This document shows positions 1 through 9,545 of a DNA stretch of 64,000 nucleotides, one piece after another. Source of the DNA: an uncultured Bacteroidota bacterium. Lineage in GTDB: Bacteria > Bacteroidota > Bacteroidia > Flavobacteriales > Flavobacteriaceae. The translations under genes and the position numbers were made by a program. The stretch lies in the NCBI GenBank assembly GCA_902590705.1, contig CACIXU010000006.1:38376-102375 (forward strand), in the 5' to 3' direction. A model generated the notes under the pieces. It was not told the DNA's origin and ran no database searches. It saw nothing but the letters and a program-made list of their open reading frames with translations. Position 1 is the first letter of the stretch. The number at the start of each line of letters is the position of its first letter.

Positions 1-265
1 TTTAAATGTTGAAAAACCAACTGAGACAATTTTATATAAAGTTGCCTTAAATAAAAAATGGAAGTTAATGGTTCCTAATCAAGATTTAGTTATTAGAGAT
101 TTTACAGATCCTCAAGAAAATTACTATGGATTTTACTCCAACCAAATTCAACTGTTTGACTTAGATGAAGACCCTAATGAGAAAGTTAATTTAGCTTTGA
201 AGTACCCTGAAATAGTTGTAAAAATGAATCAACAAATTGATGAGTGGTGGCAACCAAAGAATTAA
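1..265 (+). CDS. Sulfatase, C-terminal end only
   Basis: The gene enters from the left edge and is read in the frame whose first complete codon is at base 2. The visible 87 or so residues carry the usual tail of an S1-type sulfatase: a Lys-Trp-Lys-Leu strand (the target molecule's final beta-strand), then QLFDLDEDPNEKVNLA, where the family often has YDLxxDPxExxNLA, then a closing helix PEIVVKMNQQIDEWW. The catalytic formylglycine site lies outside the window, so the substrate cannot be inferred from this piece. It is followed after 24 bases by the L-rhamnose mutarotase gene and a second sulfatase on the same strand, so it probably belongs to the same sulfated-rhamnan operon. The identification as a sulfatase C-terminus is by pattern recognition only. 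Confidence 0.75.
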   Translation, partial: LNVEKPTETILYKVALNKKWKLMVPNQDLVIRDFTDPQENYYGFYSNQIQLFDLDEDPNEKVNLALKYPEIVVKMNQQIDEWWQPKN

Positions 266-289
266 ATTTGAGATTAAAATAAAATCACA

Positions 290-598
290 TTGAATAGACT
301 TGCGTTTAAAATGTTTTTAAAACCTAATTCATTAGAGGAATACAAAAAACGTCATAGTGAAATTTGGCCTGAACTAAAGCTACTCCTTAAAGAAGCAGGA
401 GTTGGCGCATATCATATTTACCATGATCCTCAAACTAACTGTCTTTTTGCTTATCAAGAAACTAATGGAAGTGACTCTCAATCTTTAAGTGAAAATCCCA
501 TCGTTAAAAAATGGTGGGAATACATGAGCGATCTAATGGAAACCAATCCCGACAATTCACCAAAACAATTAAATCTAAATAAAGTATTCTCTCTATGA
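290..598 (+). CDS. rhaM: L-rhamnose mutarotase
   Basis: RhaM interconverts the alpha and beta anomers of L-rhamnose so that the isomerase gets its preferred form; it is a small cytoplasmic dimeric alpha/beta-barrel protein. The 102-residue length matches the family. Tyr18, His22 and Tyr41 fall at the same positions as the catalytic residues known for the Escherichia coli enzyme, and the Trp-Trp pair at 75-76 and the NPDNSP signature at 87-92 are also present. The start is TTG at 290: the next in-frame ATG (311) would remove the first beta-strand. Its stop overlaps the ATG of the downstream sulfatase by four bases (ATGA, 595-598), implying translational coupling. The other rhamnose catabolic genes are on the opposite strand, from 9545 down to 1994. 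Confidence 0.92.
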   Translation: MNRLAFKMFLKPNSLEEYKKRHSEIWPELKLLLKEAGVGAYHIYHDPQTNCLFAYQETNGSDSQSLSENPIVKKWWEYMSDLMETNPDNSPKQLNLNKVFSL

Positions 599-1992
599 TG
601 AACAGAATGATCAAACTTGTCTTTTTATTCGTTTTTTTTTGGTCATGCGATGAAAAAACTGAACCCCAAAACCCTCCAAATATCATAGTAATTGTTACCG
701 ATGACCAAAGATGGGATGCCATTGGGTACGCTGGAAACCGAATAATTAAAACACCTCAACAAGACCAATTAGCAAAGGAAGGAACTTATTTCAAAAATGC
801 TTTTGTAACCACACCGATATGTGCTGCAAGTCGAGCTAGTATTTTTACAGGGCTATATGAGCGAAAGCATAAATTTACTTTTGGAGGTAAAACCCTGGAC
901 CCAATTTACAATCAGGAAAATTATGCCAATAAACTGCAAAAAAAAGGATATAAAACTGGATTTTTTGGTAAACTTGGAATTAAAAACGATGGAAACCTAA
1001 CAGGATCTTTCTCTGAGTACGAGGTATACGATAGGAATAATAAATTCAAAGATTCCCGAGGATATTATTACAAAACTATTGAAAAAGATACAGTGCACCT
1101 TACTCGATACACTGGTTACAAAGCTCTAAACTTTATAAAAAATACAAAGGAAAACGAACCTTTTTGTTTATCTATTAGCTTCAGCGCTCCCCATGCTCAT
1201 GATGGTGCTTGGGAGGGGATTCAAAAACAATATTTCTGGCAAGAAGAAGTAGAAAATTATTATAAAGATGTCGATATCCCAGGGCCTAAAAATGCCTCCG
1301 ATAAACAATTTAATGTTCTGCCAAAAGAGGTAAGGGAAGGATTTAATAGAACTCGTTGGTATTGGCGATATGATACCCCCGAACGTTATCAAGAAAGTCT
1401 TAAAGGATATTACAAAATGATCAGTGGGGTGGACAATGAACTAGGAAAAATAAGAAAGATGCTCAAGGCAAAAGAAATTGAAGATAATACGATCATTATT
1501 TGGATGGGAGACAATGGCTATTTTCTAGGTGAGAGACAAATGGCAGGCAAATGGTTAATGTATGACAACTCGGTCAGGGTACCATTGATCATTTTTGATC
1601 CACGTATAAACCAACACTATGATGTTGATGACATGGTCGCCAATGTAGATTTAGCGTCTACTATTTTAGATTTTGCTGGAATTGATGCTAAACTAGAAAC
1701 ACATGGAAACTCTTTGACACCTTATGTAAAGACCGGTCATTCTCCCTACAAGAGAGAGGAACTCTTGATAGAGCATTTATGGGAATTTGAACCCATCCCT
1801 CCCAGTGAGGGTATAAGAACCGAAAAATGGAAATTCATGAGGTACAGAGACATAGAAGCCAAAGACGAACTCTATGATCTGACAACCGATCCAGAGGAAC
1901 TCAAGAACCTAGCGGGTAATCCCGACTATGCAAATGTCGTAATAGAAATGAGGGAAAAGCTTGAAAGAACAATTGCAAAGTACGCCCAATAA
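595..1992 (+). CDS. Type I (S1) sulfatase, probable surface lipoprotein
   Basis: A formylglycine-dependent sulfatase expected to remove sulfate esters from a polysaccharide. The 465-residue protein has metal-binding Asp36-Asp37, the maturation motif CAASRASIFTG with Cys76 as the residue converted to formylglycine, and a later WMGDNG metal site. The N-terminus is hydrophobic and ends FFWSC18 followed by Asp-Glu. The lipobox is imperfect, but the acidic residues after Cys18 resemble the lipoprotein export signal of Bacteroidota, so outer-surface lipoprotein location is likely. It overlaps rhaM by 4 bases and ends one base before the stop of the convergent rhamnosidase gene. The rhamnose context suggests desulfation of rhamnose-containing oligosaccharides; the exact S1 subfamily cannot be assigned by eye. 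Confidence 0.9.
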   Translation: MMNRMIKLVFLFVFFWSCDEKTEPQNPPNIIVIVTDDQRWDAIGYAGNRIIKTPQQDQLAKEGTYFKNAFVTTPICAASRASIFTGLYERKHKFTFGGKTLDPIYNQENYANKLQKKGYKTGFFGKLGIKNDGNLTGSFSEYEVYDRNNKFKDSRGYYYKTIEKDTVHLTRYTGYKALNFIKNTKENEPFCLSISFSAPHAHDGAWEGIQKQYFWQEEVENYYKDVDIPGPKNASDKQFNVLPKEVREGFNRTRWYWRYDTPERYQESLKGYYKMISGVDNELGKIRKMLKAKEIEDNTIIIWMGDNGYFLGERQMAGKWLMYDNSVRVPLIIFDPRINQHYDVDDMVANVDLASTILDFAGIDAKLETHGNSLTPYVKTGHSPYKREELLIEHLWEFEPIPPSEGIRTEKWKFMRYRDIEAKDELYDLTTDPEELKNLAGNPDYANVVIEMREKLERTIAKYAQ

Positions 1993-1993
1993 A

Positions 1994-4735
1994 TCAGTTC
2001 GCAACAAAAGAAAAATTATATTTTCCCGACCCCAAAAGCAAAAGTGTTTTTTGCTTATTCTCCTCCTTACTCAAAATTTTGGAGATCAATTTAGGATTTT
2101 CTAACTTCCAACTACCATCCGAGGGTTTATTAAGAATTACATCGGAAGAAGTGTTGGCAGGTATCTCTATGGTCAATTGTAGTTTTCCATTTTTGCGTGA
2201 CCAAGCCACTGCAATTTTCCCATAACTGGATTTAAAGCTTCCATCAATATTTACAAAGTTTTTATCAAATAAAGGTTTAATTGTGAAACGCTTAAAGCCC
2301 GGGTAATTCTCATTGATTTTAAGTCCCATTAAATTAGCATACATCCATTCACCAATAGCACCATACGCATAATGGTTAAATGAGTTCATACTTGGGTATT
2401 GAAAACTTCCATCTGGCTTAATCCCATTCCAACGCTCCCATATGGTAGTGGCCCCCTTTGTGACAGGGTATAACCATGATGGGTATTCTTTTCTCAATAA
2501 TAATTCAATAGCTTTTGCGTGTTTTCCGTTATCTGATAAAACATGACACAAAAAAGGTGTACCCAAAAAACCAGTTGTAAGATGACCGTAATCATTTATG
2601 TTATCAATTAGTCTCTCAACTGCTATTTCTCTATTTTTCTTAGACAGTAAATCAAATTGTAATGCAAGAACATATGAAGTTTGAGAATCTGAGATTAGCA
2701 TACCATTTTTTGTTACAAATTCATCATTAAAAGCCTTTAAAATTTTTTGATATAATTCAGAATAAACTTTTAAATCATCTTTATAATCCAAAACCTTTGC
2801 TGCTTTAATTAATAATTTAGTTGAATAACAATAGAAAGCTTGCGCAATGAGTTTTTTACTTGTTACTGCAGATACCCCACTATTGTCATCATCTCGAGAA
2901 AAAAACAACCAGTCCCCCCAGTGATCTCTCTTTTGAAAAAGGTTGTTAATAGAGTTTTTTGTCATAAAACCAATCCACTTTTTCATACTTAAATATTGTC
3001 TCTCCAAAGTTTCTTTATCTCCATAAATAAGAAAAGAATTCCATGGAATGATTGTGGCAGCGTCAGCCCATCCAGTCCGTCCGAAGTTTCCCTCTAATCC
3101 CTCTGAATCGTTGGGTCCTAAATAATTATTGTGAGGAACAACTCCAGGAACTGCTCCATCAGATCGCTGATCGTATGTTAAATCAATCAACCATTTATCA
3201 AAAAAGTTTTTTACATCCATATTAAAACCAGCCGTGTTAAAAAACGCTTGGGCATCACCGGTCCAACCAAGTCTCTCATCCCTTTGAGGGCAATCGGTAG
3301 GAACATCCAAGAAGTTACCTCTTTGACCCCATTGGATATTTTGCTGGAGCTGATTAATTAGTTTATTAGAAGTAGTCAATTGACCAGTAAACTCCATATC
3401 TGAGTATATCGCAACGGCTTTAAAATCTTTAATATTTATTTTATCTATTCCTTCAATTTTCAAATATCTGAATCCCTGAAATGTAAAAACAGGCTCATAA
3501 ATTTGATCTTCATCTCCATTTAAAATAAAAGTATTTTTTTGTTCTGCTTTTCTAAGATTAGTAGTGTAAAATTCTCCTTTTTTATCAAGTACTTCAGCAT
3601 GATACAATTTTACCTCTGTTCCTTTAGGGAGGGCTGACTTAAATTTGACCCAACCTACAAGGTTTTGTCCAAAATCAATAACTTTATCACCTGAGGGTGT
3701 AATAATAAGCTCCTTGGCAGATAAAACCTCTCGTTTCTTTATCATTTCATTTCTGGTGTAATCTATAAAACCCTTATATCTGCTCGCAGTTTTAGCTTTT
3801 TTTGAATTTTTATTTTTATGTCCAGGGAATGACCATTTTGAATTTTTTAAATTCATATCAACACTTTCTCCATTATAGATTGATGAACTTAAAATCGGTC
3901 CAAAGTTATAACTCCAATTCTTTTCATCAATTATACTTTCTTTTCTCCCATCTTCATATGAGATAATTAATTCTGAAATGAATGAGGTTCTTTCCCCATA
4001 ATCGACTATTCTGTTTTTTCTGTTTTGTCTAAAATTCCTATACCAGCCATCTGCTAGAATAACTCCTATTCTGTTTTCACCTGTTAAAAGCATTTCCATT
4101 ACGTCATATGCTTGATATTGAATCCTATTTGAATAAGACGTCCACCCTGGAGTAAGTATAGCATCACCAATTCTTTTGCCATTAATATGTGCTTCATAAA
4201 CACCCCTAGAAGTAATATATAAGTTTGCTGAAATAATTTTACTATCTACTCTAAAATCATTAATAAAATAGGGGATTTTTGGAGAAGTCATGTCCTCATT
4301 ATTTACAGTAATCCAATTAGATTTCCAATTCTGGTTATCCATTAGTCCTGTTTTCCATGATGAAACTTTACTCTGACTTGATCTTTTGGATTTATTGGTC
4401 CAGACTTTGACTGTCCAAAAGTATTGAGTATCATAAGCGAGTTCTTTTCCTAAGTAATTAACATAGACTGATTCATCGGAAGACACTTTTCCAGAGTCCC
4501 AAACAAGACTATTTTTTGAAAAAATCTCATCAGTAGCGACGAAAATTTGGTAGTGCGTTTGAACTACATCATAGTCCTCAGATTTAATAATCCATGAAAA
4601 ATCTGGATTTTTATTATCCAATCCCAAAGGAGAAATAAGCTTATCGACTTCTAAATTTGTTATTGTAGTTTTTTGGGCATTAACAGAAAAGAAGCATATT
4701 AACAGTGTTAGGGTTGTAAAAAGAAAACGTCTCAT
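1994..4735 (-). CDS. GH78 alpha-L-rhamnosidase
   Basis: Releases terminal L-rhamnose from oligosaccharides. The start is set at ATG 4735, which gives a clean signal peptide MRRFLFTTLTLLICFFSVNAQ; an upstream in-frame start at 4768 would bury it. The 913-residue protein has the family order: an N-terminal fibronectin-like domain (about 24-130), the rhamnosidase N domain with GVYEAHINGKRIGDAILTPG, a jelly-roll domain, the six-hairpin catalytic domain and a C-terminal beta domain. The catalytic signature is DCPQRDERLGWTGD with general acid Glu487, and the general base Glu767 lies in TIWERW; both are assigned by analogy with characterised GH78 enzymes. It is the last gene of the leftward rhamnose operon and converges with the sulfatase with a one-base gap. 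Periplasmic location is expected. Confidence 0.93.
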   Translation of the reverse strand: MRRFLFTTLTLLICFFSVNAQKTTITNLEVDKLISPLGLDNKNPDFSWIIKSEDYDVVQTHYQIFVATDEIFSKNSLVWDSGKVSSDESVYVNYLGKELAYDTQYFWTVKVWTNKSKRSSQSKVSSWKTGLMDNQNWKSNWITVNNEDMTSPKIPYFINDFRVDSKIISANLYITSRGVYEAHINGKRIGDAILTPGWTSYSNRIQYQAYDVMEMLLTGENRIGVILADGWYRNFRQNRKNRIVDYGERTSFISELIISYEDGRKESIIDEKNWSYNFGPILSSSIYNGESVDMNLKNSKWSFPGHKNKNSKKAKTASRYKGFIDYTRNEMIKKREVLSAKELIITPSGDKVIDFGQNLVGWVKFKSALPKGTEVKLYHAEVLDKKGEFYTTNLRKAEQKNTFILNGDEDQIYEPVFTFQGFRYLKIEGIDKINIKDFKAVAIYSDMEFTGQLTTSNKLINQLQQNIQWGQRGNFLDVPTDCPQRDERLGWTGDAQAFFNTAGFNMDVKNFFDKWLIDLTYDQRSDGAVPGVVPHNNYLGPNDSEGLEGNFGRTGWADAATIIPWNSFLIYGDKETLERQYLSMKKWIGFMTKNSINNLFQKRDHWGDWLFFSRDDDNSGVSAVTSKKLIAQAFYCYSTKLLIKAAKVLDYKDDLKVYSELYQKILKAFNDEFVTKNGMLISDSQTSYVLALQFDLLSKKNREIAVERLIDNINDYGHLTTGFLGTPFLCHVLSDNGKHAKAIELLLRKEYPSWLYPVTKGATTIWERWNGIKPDGSFQYPSMNSFNHYAYGAIGEWMYANLMGLKINENYPGFKRFTIKPLFDKNFVNIDGSFKSSYGKIAVAWSRKNGKLQLTIEIPANTSSDVILNKPSDGSWKLENPKLISKILSKEENKQKTLLLLGSGKYNFSFVAN

Positions 4736-4804
4736 AAAATTATTATTAGAATTAATTGTTTTGGTCAATTTTTTGCTTAATATAATAATTAAATTCTAAT
4801 TTAA

Positions 4805-4827
4805 TTATCAGCTAACCAGCTGGATAA
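4805..4827 (-). promoter_or_regulatory. Imperfect hairpin between rhaB and the rhamnosidase gene
   Basis: TTATC-AGCT, a four-base loop AACC, then AGCT-G-GATAA form a nine-pair stem with one bulged G. It lies in the 114-base gap between the rhamnulokinase stop and the rhamnosidase start. No T-run follows on the minus strand, so it is not a classical terminator; it could be an operator, an mRNA processing site, or chance in AT-rich DNA. Confidence 0.25.
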
Positions 4828-4849
4828 TAGATAAAATTTTTAAATTCAA

Positions 4850-6157
4850 TTACTTTTTACTTAACAACATTGAAGCACCCAGTGCACAGGCATATGAAGC
4901 GGGCTTAGCTTTTATTTTTTGATTCGGAAATTGTATTTTCAACAGTGCTAAAAAAATACTGTTATCTGAAAAGCCCCCATCAATATAAATTATGTTGGGA
5001 AGGGTTTCACAAATGATATCAATTTTGAGCTTAAGCAAATCCATTAACTCATTTATCAATTGATGATACGCAATCTCAAAACTAGAAAAGTTCAACTGGT
5101 CATACACTGGAGCATTTGAATTATCTAAATACCTCCAACGAAAATGGTTCTTACTATTGATAATGTATTCATGGTATAATGCTTCATTAAATTCTAGACT
5201 TCGATGATGAAATTTTGGAACCCGAAAATATTTGGTCAATATTTTAACCTTCATTCTATGTTCTTCCCCTAAAAATAATCGAGAAGTTTTAACCGGGCTA
5301 CCATCAATTTTCATATATGCTGTAGCTCCGGAGGCAATTTGTTTTTCTTCAAAAATAGAAGTACTTGAAAAAGGGTTGAAGTTAATACACCAGGTACCGG
5401 TGGAAAGCAATAAAAAAGATTCCTTAGCCTTTAATAAATAAGTCAAGAGAGCCGAGGAACTATCGTGAATACCTATCCCAAAAGTTATTCTTCTTCCGCC
5501 TATTTCTTTAGTTATGGTTTTACTCGTATGAACGATTTTTGGAAAAAGTTGGTCAATGCCCTCAGATTTTATCCAAGAATGATAATCATTTTTTTCAAAG
5601 TCCCAAAGATCGGTATGACATCCTATACTAGTAAATTCAGAATGCAACTCACCAGTGAAAACATAACTTAAATACTGAGGAAGATGAAGAGTATATCTGA
5701 TTTTTTTAAAAAGATGAGGACGTTTGTATTTAATCCAATAAAGTTGCTTACCAGAATTGAGCATTCCCAGATTCCTAGAACCTGTTTGAACTGAAAAGGT
5801 GGATTCAGGGCCATATTTAATATAAAATTCTTTGAAGGTATTCTCGTCTATGGGTTTGTGATAATCATATACAGGTGTTATCACTTTTTTATTTTTATCC
5901 AAGTGAACTAAAGTTGCACCAAATCCTGAAAAACTAACTTTGTCAATTTTAAATTCATTGGAGGCCATTATAAAATCAAAACTTTCTCTGAGCCATATAA
6001 TAATTCCCTCAATATTTTCCGCCATATGACCGTCCTCATCTAAAACCTTCGGAATGGTGACTTTTTCCCGTTTAAGAATTTTATCTTCTGAATTAAATAC
6101 AAAGTATTTTTGATTGGTTTTACCAACATCAAAAACTAGACAACACTTTGTTTCCAT
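4850..6157 (-). CDS. rhaB: L-rhamnulokinase, FGGY family
   Basis: Expected to phosphorylate L-rhamnulose to L-rhamnulose 1-phosphate. The 435-residue protein opens with the FGGY/actin-fold phosphate loop VFDVGKTNQK (residues 8-17) and has a GIGIHDSSSA adenosine-side motif, a LLSTGTWCIN loop and a C-terminal YIDGGFSDNS / CALGAS pair. The DVGKTNQK loop is the variant used by a Bacteroidota subgroup rather than the classical RhaB. The ATG overlaps the isomerase stop by one base (TAATG at 6155-6159), so the two are co-translated. The sugar specificity is inferred from position between the rhamnose isomerase and the rhamnosidase; a kinase for a related ketose would look similar. Confidence 0.85.
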   Translation of the reverse strand: METKCCLVFDVGKTNQKYFVFNSEDKILKREKVTIPKVLDEDGHMAENIEGIIIWLRESFDFIMASNEFKIDKVSFSGFGATLVHLDKNKKVITPVYDYHKPIDENTFKEFYIKYGPESTFSVQTGSRNLGMLNSGKQLYWIKYKRPHLFKKIRYTLHLPQYLSYVFTGELHSEFTSIGCHTDLWDFEKNDYHSWIKSEGIDQLFPKIVHTSKTITKEIGGRRITFGIGIHDSSSALLTYLLKAKESFLLLSTGTWCINFNPFSSTSIFEEKQIASGATAYMKIDGSPVKTSRLFLGEEHRMKVKILTKYFRVPKFHHRSLEFNEALYHEYIINSKNHFRWRYLDNSNAPVYDQLNFSSFEIAYHQLINELMDLLKLKIDIICETLPNIIYIDGGFSDNSIFLALLKIQFPNQKIKAKPASYACALGASMLLSKK

Positions 6158-7431
6158 TACAGTCCTGTTGATTTGGAATCAACTCCTCGAGCCTCAATAA
6201 GTTTTTGACGGATTTTCAATTCTCGGTAAGCTTTAAGAGGATCAATTACCCCCCCAGATGCATAATAAGATTCAACTACCAATGCCCTTACATCAGTTCT
6301 AAATGCATCTTGGAGCATCGATTGACATGCAGCAACATCATTTTTTTGCTGAAAGGTTTTTAATTCATTATAATCGACTAATAAAGCTTTAGCGAAAGCA
6401 ATTTTGATGGTTTCAACTGATTGAAGTAGATCTTCCATCGGATCTTTGAGATTATGGCTAGCATCTATCATCCAAGATAAATCTGGATTAGAAGTTTCCT
6501 CCATTCCTTGAACTAACTCACAAAAAATTAAAAACAACTGATATGGTTTTAAGGAGCCTACCGTAAGGTCATCATCTCCATATTTACTTTCATTAAAATG
6601 GAAGCCGCCTAATTTATTTAAATGCATTAAAATAGCTACAATTTGTTCAATATTAGTGTTGGGTAGATGATGCCCTAAATCTACTAGTGTTGTGGCCTGC
6701 TCACCTAATTCAGATGATATAAGATGGGATGTACCCCAGTCAGGAATTACCATAGAATAGAAATTAGGTTCGTAAGGTTTGTATTCAATAAGTAATTTCC
6801 AATCAGCTGGTAAATGAGCGTAAATATCTTGGAGTGATTCCAAAGTACGCTGAAAAGCACCTCTAAAACTTTGTTGTCCTGCAAAGGAAGTTCCATCAGC
6901 CAACCAAACTGTCAAGGCTTTTGACCCTAATTTTACTCCATGGTCAATTACTTCCTTATTGTGTTGAATTGCTTTTTTTCTTACTGCTTTATCAATATGG
7001 CTTAGTGAACCAAACTTATAAGAATGAGTACCTCCAGATTGATCCTGGAATGTGTTGGAATTAACAGCGTCAAAATTTATATCTAACTCGTGTGCAAGGG
7101 ATTTCATTTTTTTGTAATCCTCTGGGATGTCCCAAGGAATATGCAAGCTTATTGCTCCACTGGATCGATTTAATGCATGAAGTAATCCAACATCTTTAAT
7201 TTTTTCCTCAAGTGTATTGGGCTCTCCACCCAGAGGGAATCTGCCAAATCGGGTACCCCCAGTACCTAATGCCCAACTGGGAATTGCAATCTGAAAATCA
7301 CTCAATTTATTTATAACGTTATTCAAATCAAGATTTTTTTTAGATAAATTTTCACCTAAAAAATTCAGGTTCTGCTTATGAGTTGCCAAATAAGACTCGT
7401 TAAAAGACGCTATTTTTTCTTTATTTAGCAT
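6157..7431 (-). CDS. rhaI: L-rhamnose isomerase, RhaI type
   Basis: Converts L-rhamnose to L-rhamnulose with divalent metals in a TIM barrel. The 424-residue sequence matches the Pseudomonas stutzeri-type enzyme rather than classical E. coli RhaA. Its predicted metal ligands Glu216 (LIEYKPYEP), Asp251 (LVDLGHHLP), His278 (GGFHFNESKYG) and Asp323 (MIDASHN) sit three or four positions from those known in the P. stutzeri enzyme. It lies 13 bases downstream of the fused aldolase/dehydrogenase gene and overlaps the kinase gene by one base. This type is also known for relaxed sugar specificity, but the neighbours make L-rhamnose the natural substrate. Confidence 0.92.
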   Translation of the reverse strand: MLNKEKIASFNESYLATHKQNLNFLGENLSKKNLDLNNVINKLSDFQIAIPSWALGTGGTRFGRFPLGGEPNTLEEKIKDVGLLHALNRSSGAISLHIPWDIPEDYKKMKSLAHELDINFDAVNSNTFQDQSGGTHSYKFGSLSHIDKAVRKKAIQHNKEVIDHGVKLGSKALTVWLADGTSFAGQQSFRGAFQRTLESLQDIYAHLPADWKLLIEYKPYEPNFYSMVIPDWGTSHLISSELGEQATTLVDLGHHLPNTNIEQIVAILMHLNKLGGFHFNESKYGDDDLTVGSLKPYQLFLIFCELVQGMEETSNPDLSWMIDASHNLKDPMEDLLQSVETIKIAFAKALLVDYNELKTFQQKNDVAACQSMLQDAFRTDVRALVVESYYASGGVIDPLKAYRELKIRQKLIEARGVDSKSTGL

Positions 7432-7445
7432 GATTAATTCATAAT

Positions 7446-9545
7446 TTACCTAACAAAAGCATTGGGAACTCCCCCGTCAACATTAATGATATTACCAGTG
7501 CTCTTATCTAATACTGCCAAGAATGCAAAAACCCCATTAGCAATGTCTTCCGGTCGAATAATTTTATTCAAAATATTTCGTTTGGCATAAAATTCGGGTA
7601 ATTGCGCTACAGTGATTCCATAAGCTTTTGCTCTACCTTCTGCCCAATCTCCCTCCCATATTTTACTTCCAATAATCACCCCATCAGGGTTTACAGTGTT
7701 GACCCTAATTTGGTCGGGAGCTAATTCGGTAGCCAACAATCGCGACATATGCATTTGAGCAGCTTTTGCAGTTCCATAACCGGCATTATTAGGACCAGAA
7801 ACTAATCCATTTTTACTTACAATATTTATAATATTTCCTTCTAAATTTTGCTTTCTCATGATTTTTGCAGCGGCCCTAGACAATAAAAACTGTCCTTTGA
7901 CCAATACATCCTGAAGCAAATCCCAATCGGTCTCAGTAGTGTCTTCAACAGGTTTTGAAATAGCCAAACCTGCGCTATGTACAACAATATCCAATCCGCC
8001 AAACTGAAGTGACGCCTTTTGAACTGCTGCTTCAATACTCTCTGCGCTTGTTACATCGCATTGACAAGCAATTGCTTCATCAGGGCTATATTGAGCTGTG
8101 GCCTCTTTAAGGTAATCTTCTGAAATATCAGTAAAAACTACAGTTGCTCCTTCAGAAATTAATTTATCAGCTATAGCTCTGCCAATTCCTCCTCCTGAGC
8201 CAGTAATTAATGCTACTTTTCTAGACAAAGGTTTTTCTTTTGGTTGGCGCTGGAGTTTGGCTTCTTCTAACAACCAATATTCGATATCAAAAGCTTCTTG
8301 ACGGGGAAGAGAGGTATATTTCGAAATAGCCTCAGCCCCTCGCATGACATTCACTGCATTGATATAAAACTCACTTGCTACTCTAGCAGTTTGTTTGTTT
8401 TTTGCAAAAGTAAACATCCCTACTCCAGGGTAGAGTATCACAACTGGATTAGCATCTCTTATGGCAGGGCTATCGGACCGCTTACAAGAGTCATAGTATT
8501 CTTGATAATCCTTTCGATATTGCTCAAAAGAAGGGGTAATTTTTTTCAAAACTGCAGAAGCATCCATAAGGTCATCCTCTGGATCTAATGCTAAGATAAG
8601 TGGCTTAATTTTTGTTCTTAAAAAGTGATCTGGACAAGATGTTCCCATTGGAGCCAAGCGGTTCAAATCATTGCTATTTATAAATTCCAGTACCTTGGTA
8701 TCATCCGTAAAATGTCCAATCATATTTTGCTCAGAGGAGCATAGCCCTCTTAAAATTGGAGCAAGTATTGAAGCCTGTGACTCTCGTTTGGTCTTTTCTA
8801 GGCTATTCATTTTTTGTCCTCCAAAAACAGCTCCTCTCTCAGTAATTTTATCTTCTATGTATTGAGAAGCTACTTCAATTACTTCCAAGCTATTGATATA
8901 TGACTCGTAAGAAGTATCTCCCCAAGTAAAAACGCCATGGCTTCCTAAAACAATTCCTCGAATACCAGGGTTTTCATTTAAACAGTTTTCTAATTGTAAT
9001 CCCAAATCAAAACCGGGTCTTTGCCACGGGACCCAGCCCATGGTATCCCCCCAAATTTCTTTGGTTATTTTTTCACTATCCTCTGCAGCTGCAATGGCGA
9101 TTAAAGCATCTGGATGCAGGTGATCTATATGTTTGAAAGGAAGTAAACCGTGCAAAGGGGTATCAATAGAGGGGGCTCTACTATCTAAATCATAGATACA
9201 GTGATTGAAAAGTGCAACCATCTCATCCTCGTAGTCCAAACCACGGTAAACTTTTTTAAGGTCGTGTAGTCTTTGGTTATATAAACCAGCAATACCATTT
9301 CTTTTAAGCGTTCCAATATCTCCCCCAGAACCTTTAATCCACATCACCTCAACTTCTTTATTTGTAATAGGATCTTTTTCGATAGTTTTACAGCTGGTAT
9401 TTCCTCCACCAAAATTTGTGATTCTAAGATCAGCCCCTAATATATTTGAGCGATATAAAAAAAGAGCCACTTGGTCATCTCCTAGGGCATCCTCCTTTTT
9501 TTTATCCCACAAATAGTTAACGTGAGTGAATTTATTTTTTCCCAT
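7446..9545 (-). CDS. rhaD: Fused rhamnulose-1-phosphate aldolase / lactaldehyde dehydrogenase
   Basis: A bifunctional enzyme. The N-terminal class II aldolase domain (about residues 1-410) would cleave L-rhamnulose 1-phosphate to dihydroxyacetone phosphate and L-lactaldehyde; the C-terminal short-chain dehydrogenase domain (about 425-699) would oxidise or reduce lactaldehyde with NAD. The aldolase part has NFGGGNTSCK, IKGSGGDIG and the zinc-site motif HLHPDA, plus a downstream GSHGVFTWG. The dehydrogenase part has the dinucleotide motif TGSGGGIGRA and the catalytic YGTAK. The ATG at 9545 is preferred over an in-frame TTG at 9566, because MGKNKFTHVNYLWD matches a normal family N-terminus. First gene of the leftward operon aldolase-isomerase-kinase-rhamnosidase, divergent from the permease gene. 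Confidence 0.92.
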   Translation of the reverse strand: MGKNKFTHVNYLWDKKKEDALGDDQVALFLYRSNILGADLRITNFGGGNTSCKTIEKDPITNKEVEVMWIKGSGGDIGTLKRNGIAGLYNQRLHDLKKVYRGLDYEDEMVALFNHCIYDLDSRAPSIDTPLHGLLPFKHIDHLHPDALIAIAAAEDSEKITKEIWGDTMGWVPWQRPGFDLGLQLENCLNENPGIRGIVLGSHGVFTWGDTSYESYINSLEVIEVASQYIEDKITERGAVFGGQKMNSLEKTKRESQASILAPILRGLCSSEQNMIGHFTDDTKVLEFINSNDLNRLAPMGTSCPDHFLRTKIKPLILALDPEDDLMDASAVLKKITPSFEQYRKDYQEYYDSCKRSDSPAIRDANPVVILYPGVGMFTFAKNKQTARVASEFYINAVNVMRGAEAISKYTSLPRQEAFDIEYWLLEEAKLQRQPKEKPLSRKVALITGSGGGIGRAIADKLISEGATVVFTDISEDYLKEATAQYSPDEAIACQCDVTSAESIEAAVQKASLQFGGLDIVVHSAGLAISKPVEDTTETDWDLLQDVLVKGQFLLSRAAAKIMRKQNLEGNIINIVSKNGLVSGPNNAGYGTAKAAQMHMSRLLATELAPDQIRVNTVNPDGVIIGSKIWEGDWAEGRAKAYGITVAQLPEFYAKRNILNKIIRPEDIANGVFAFLAVLDKSTGNIINVDGGVPNAFVR

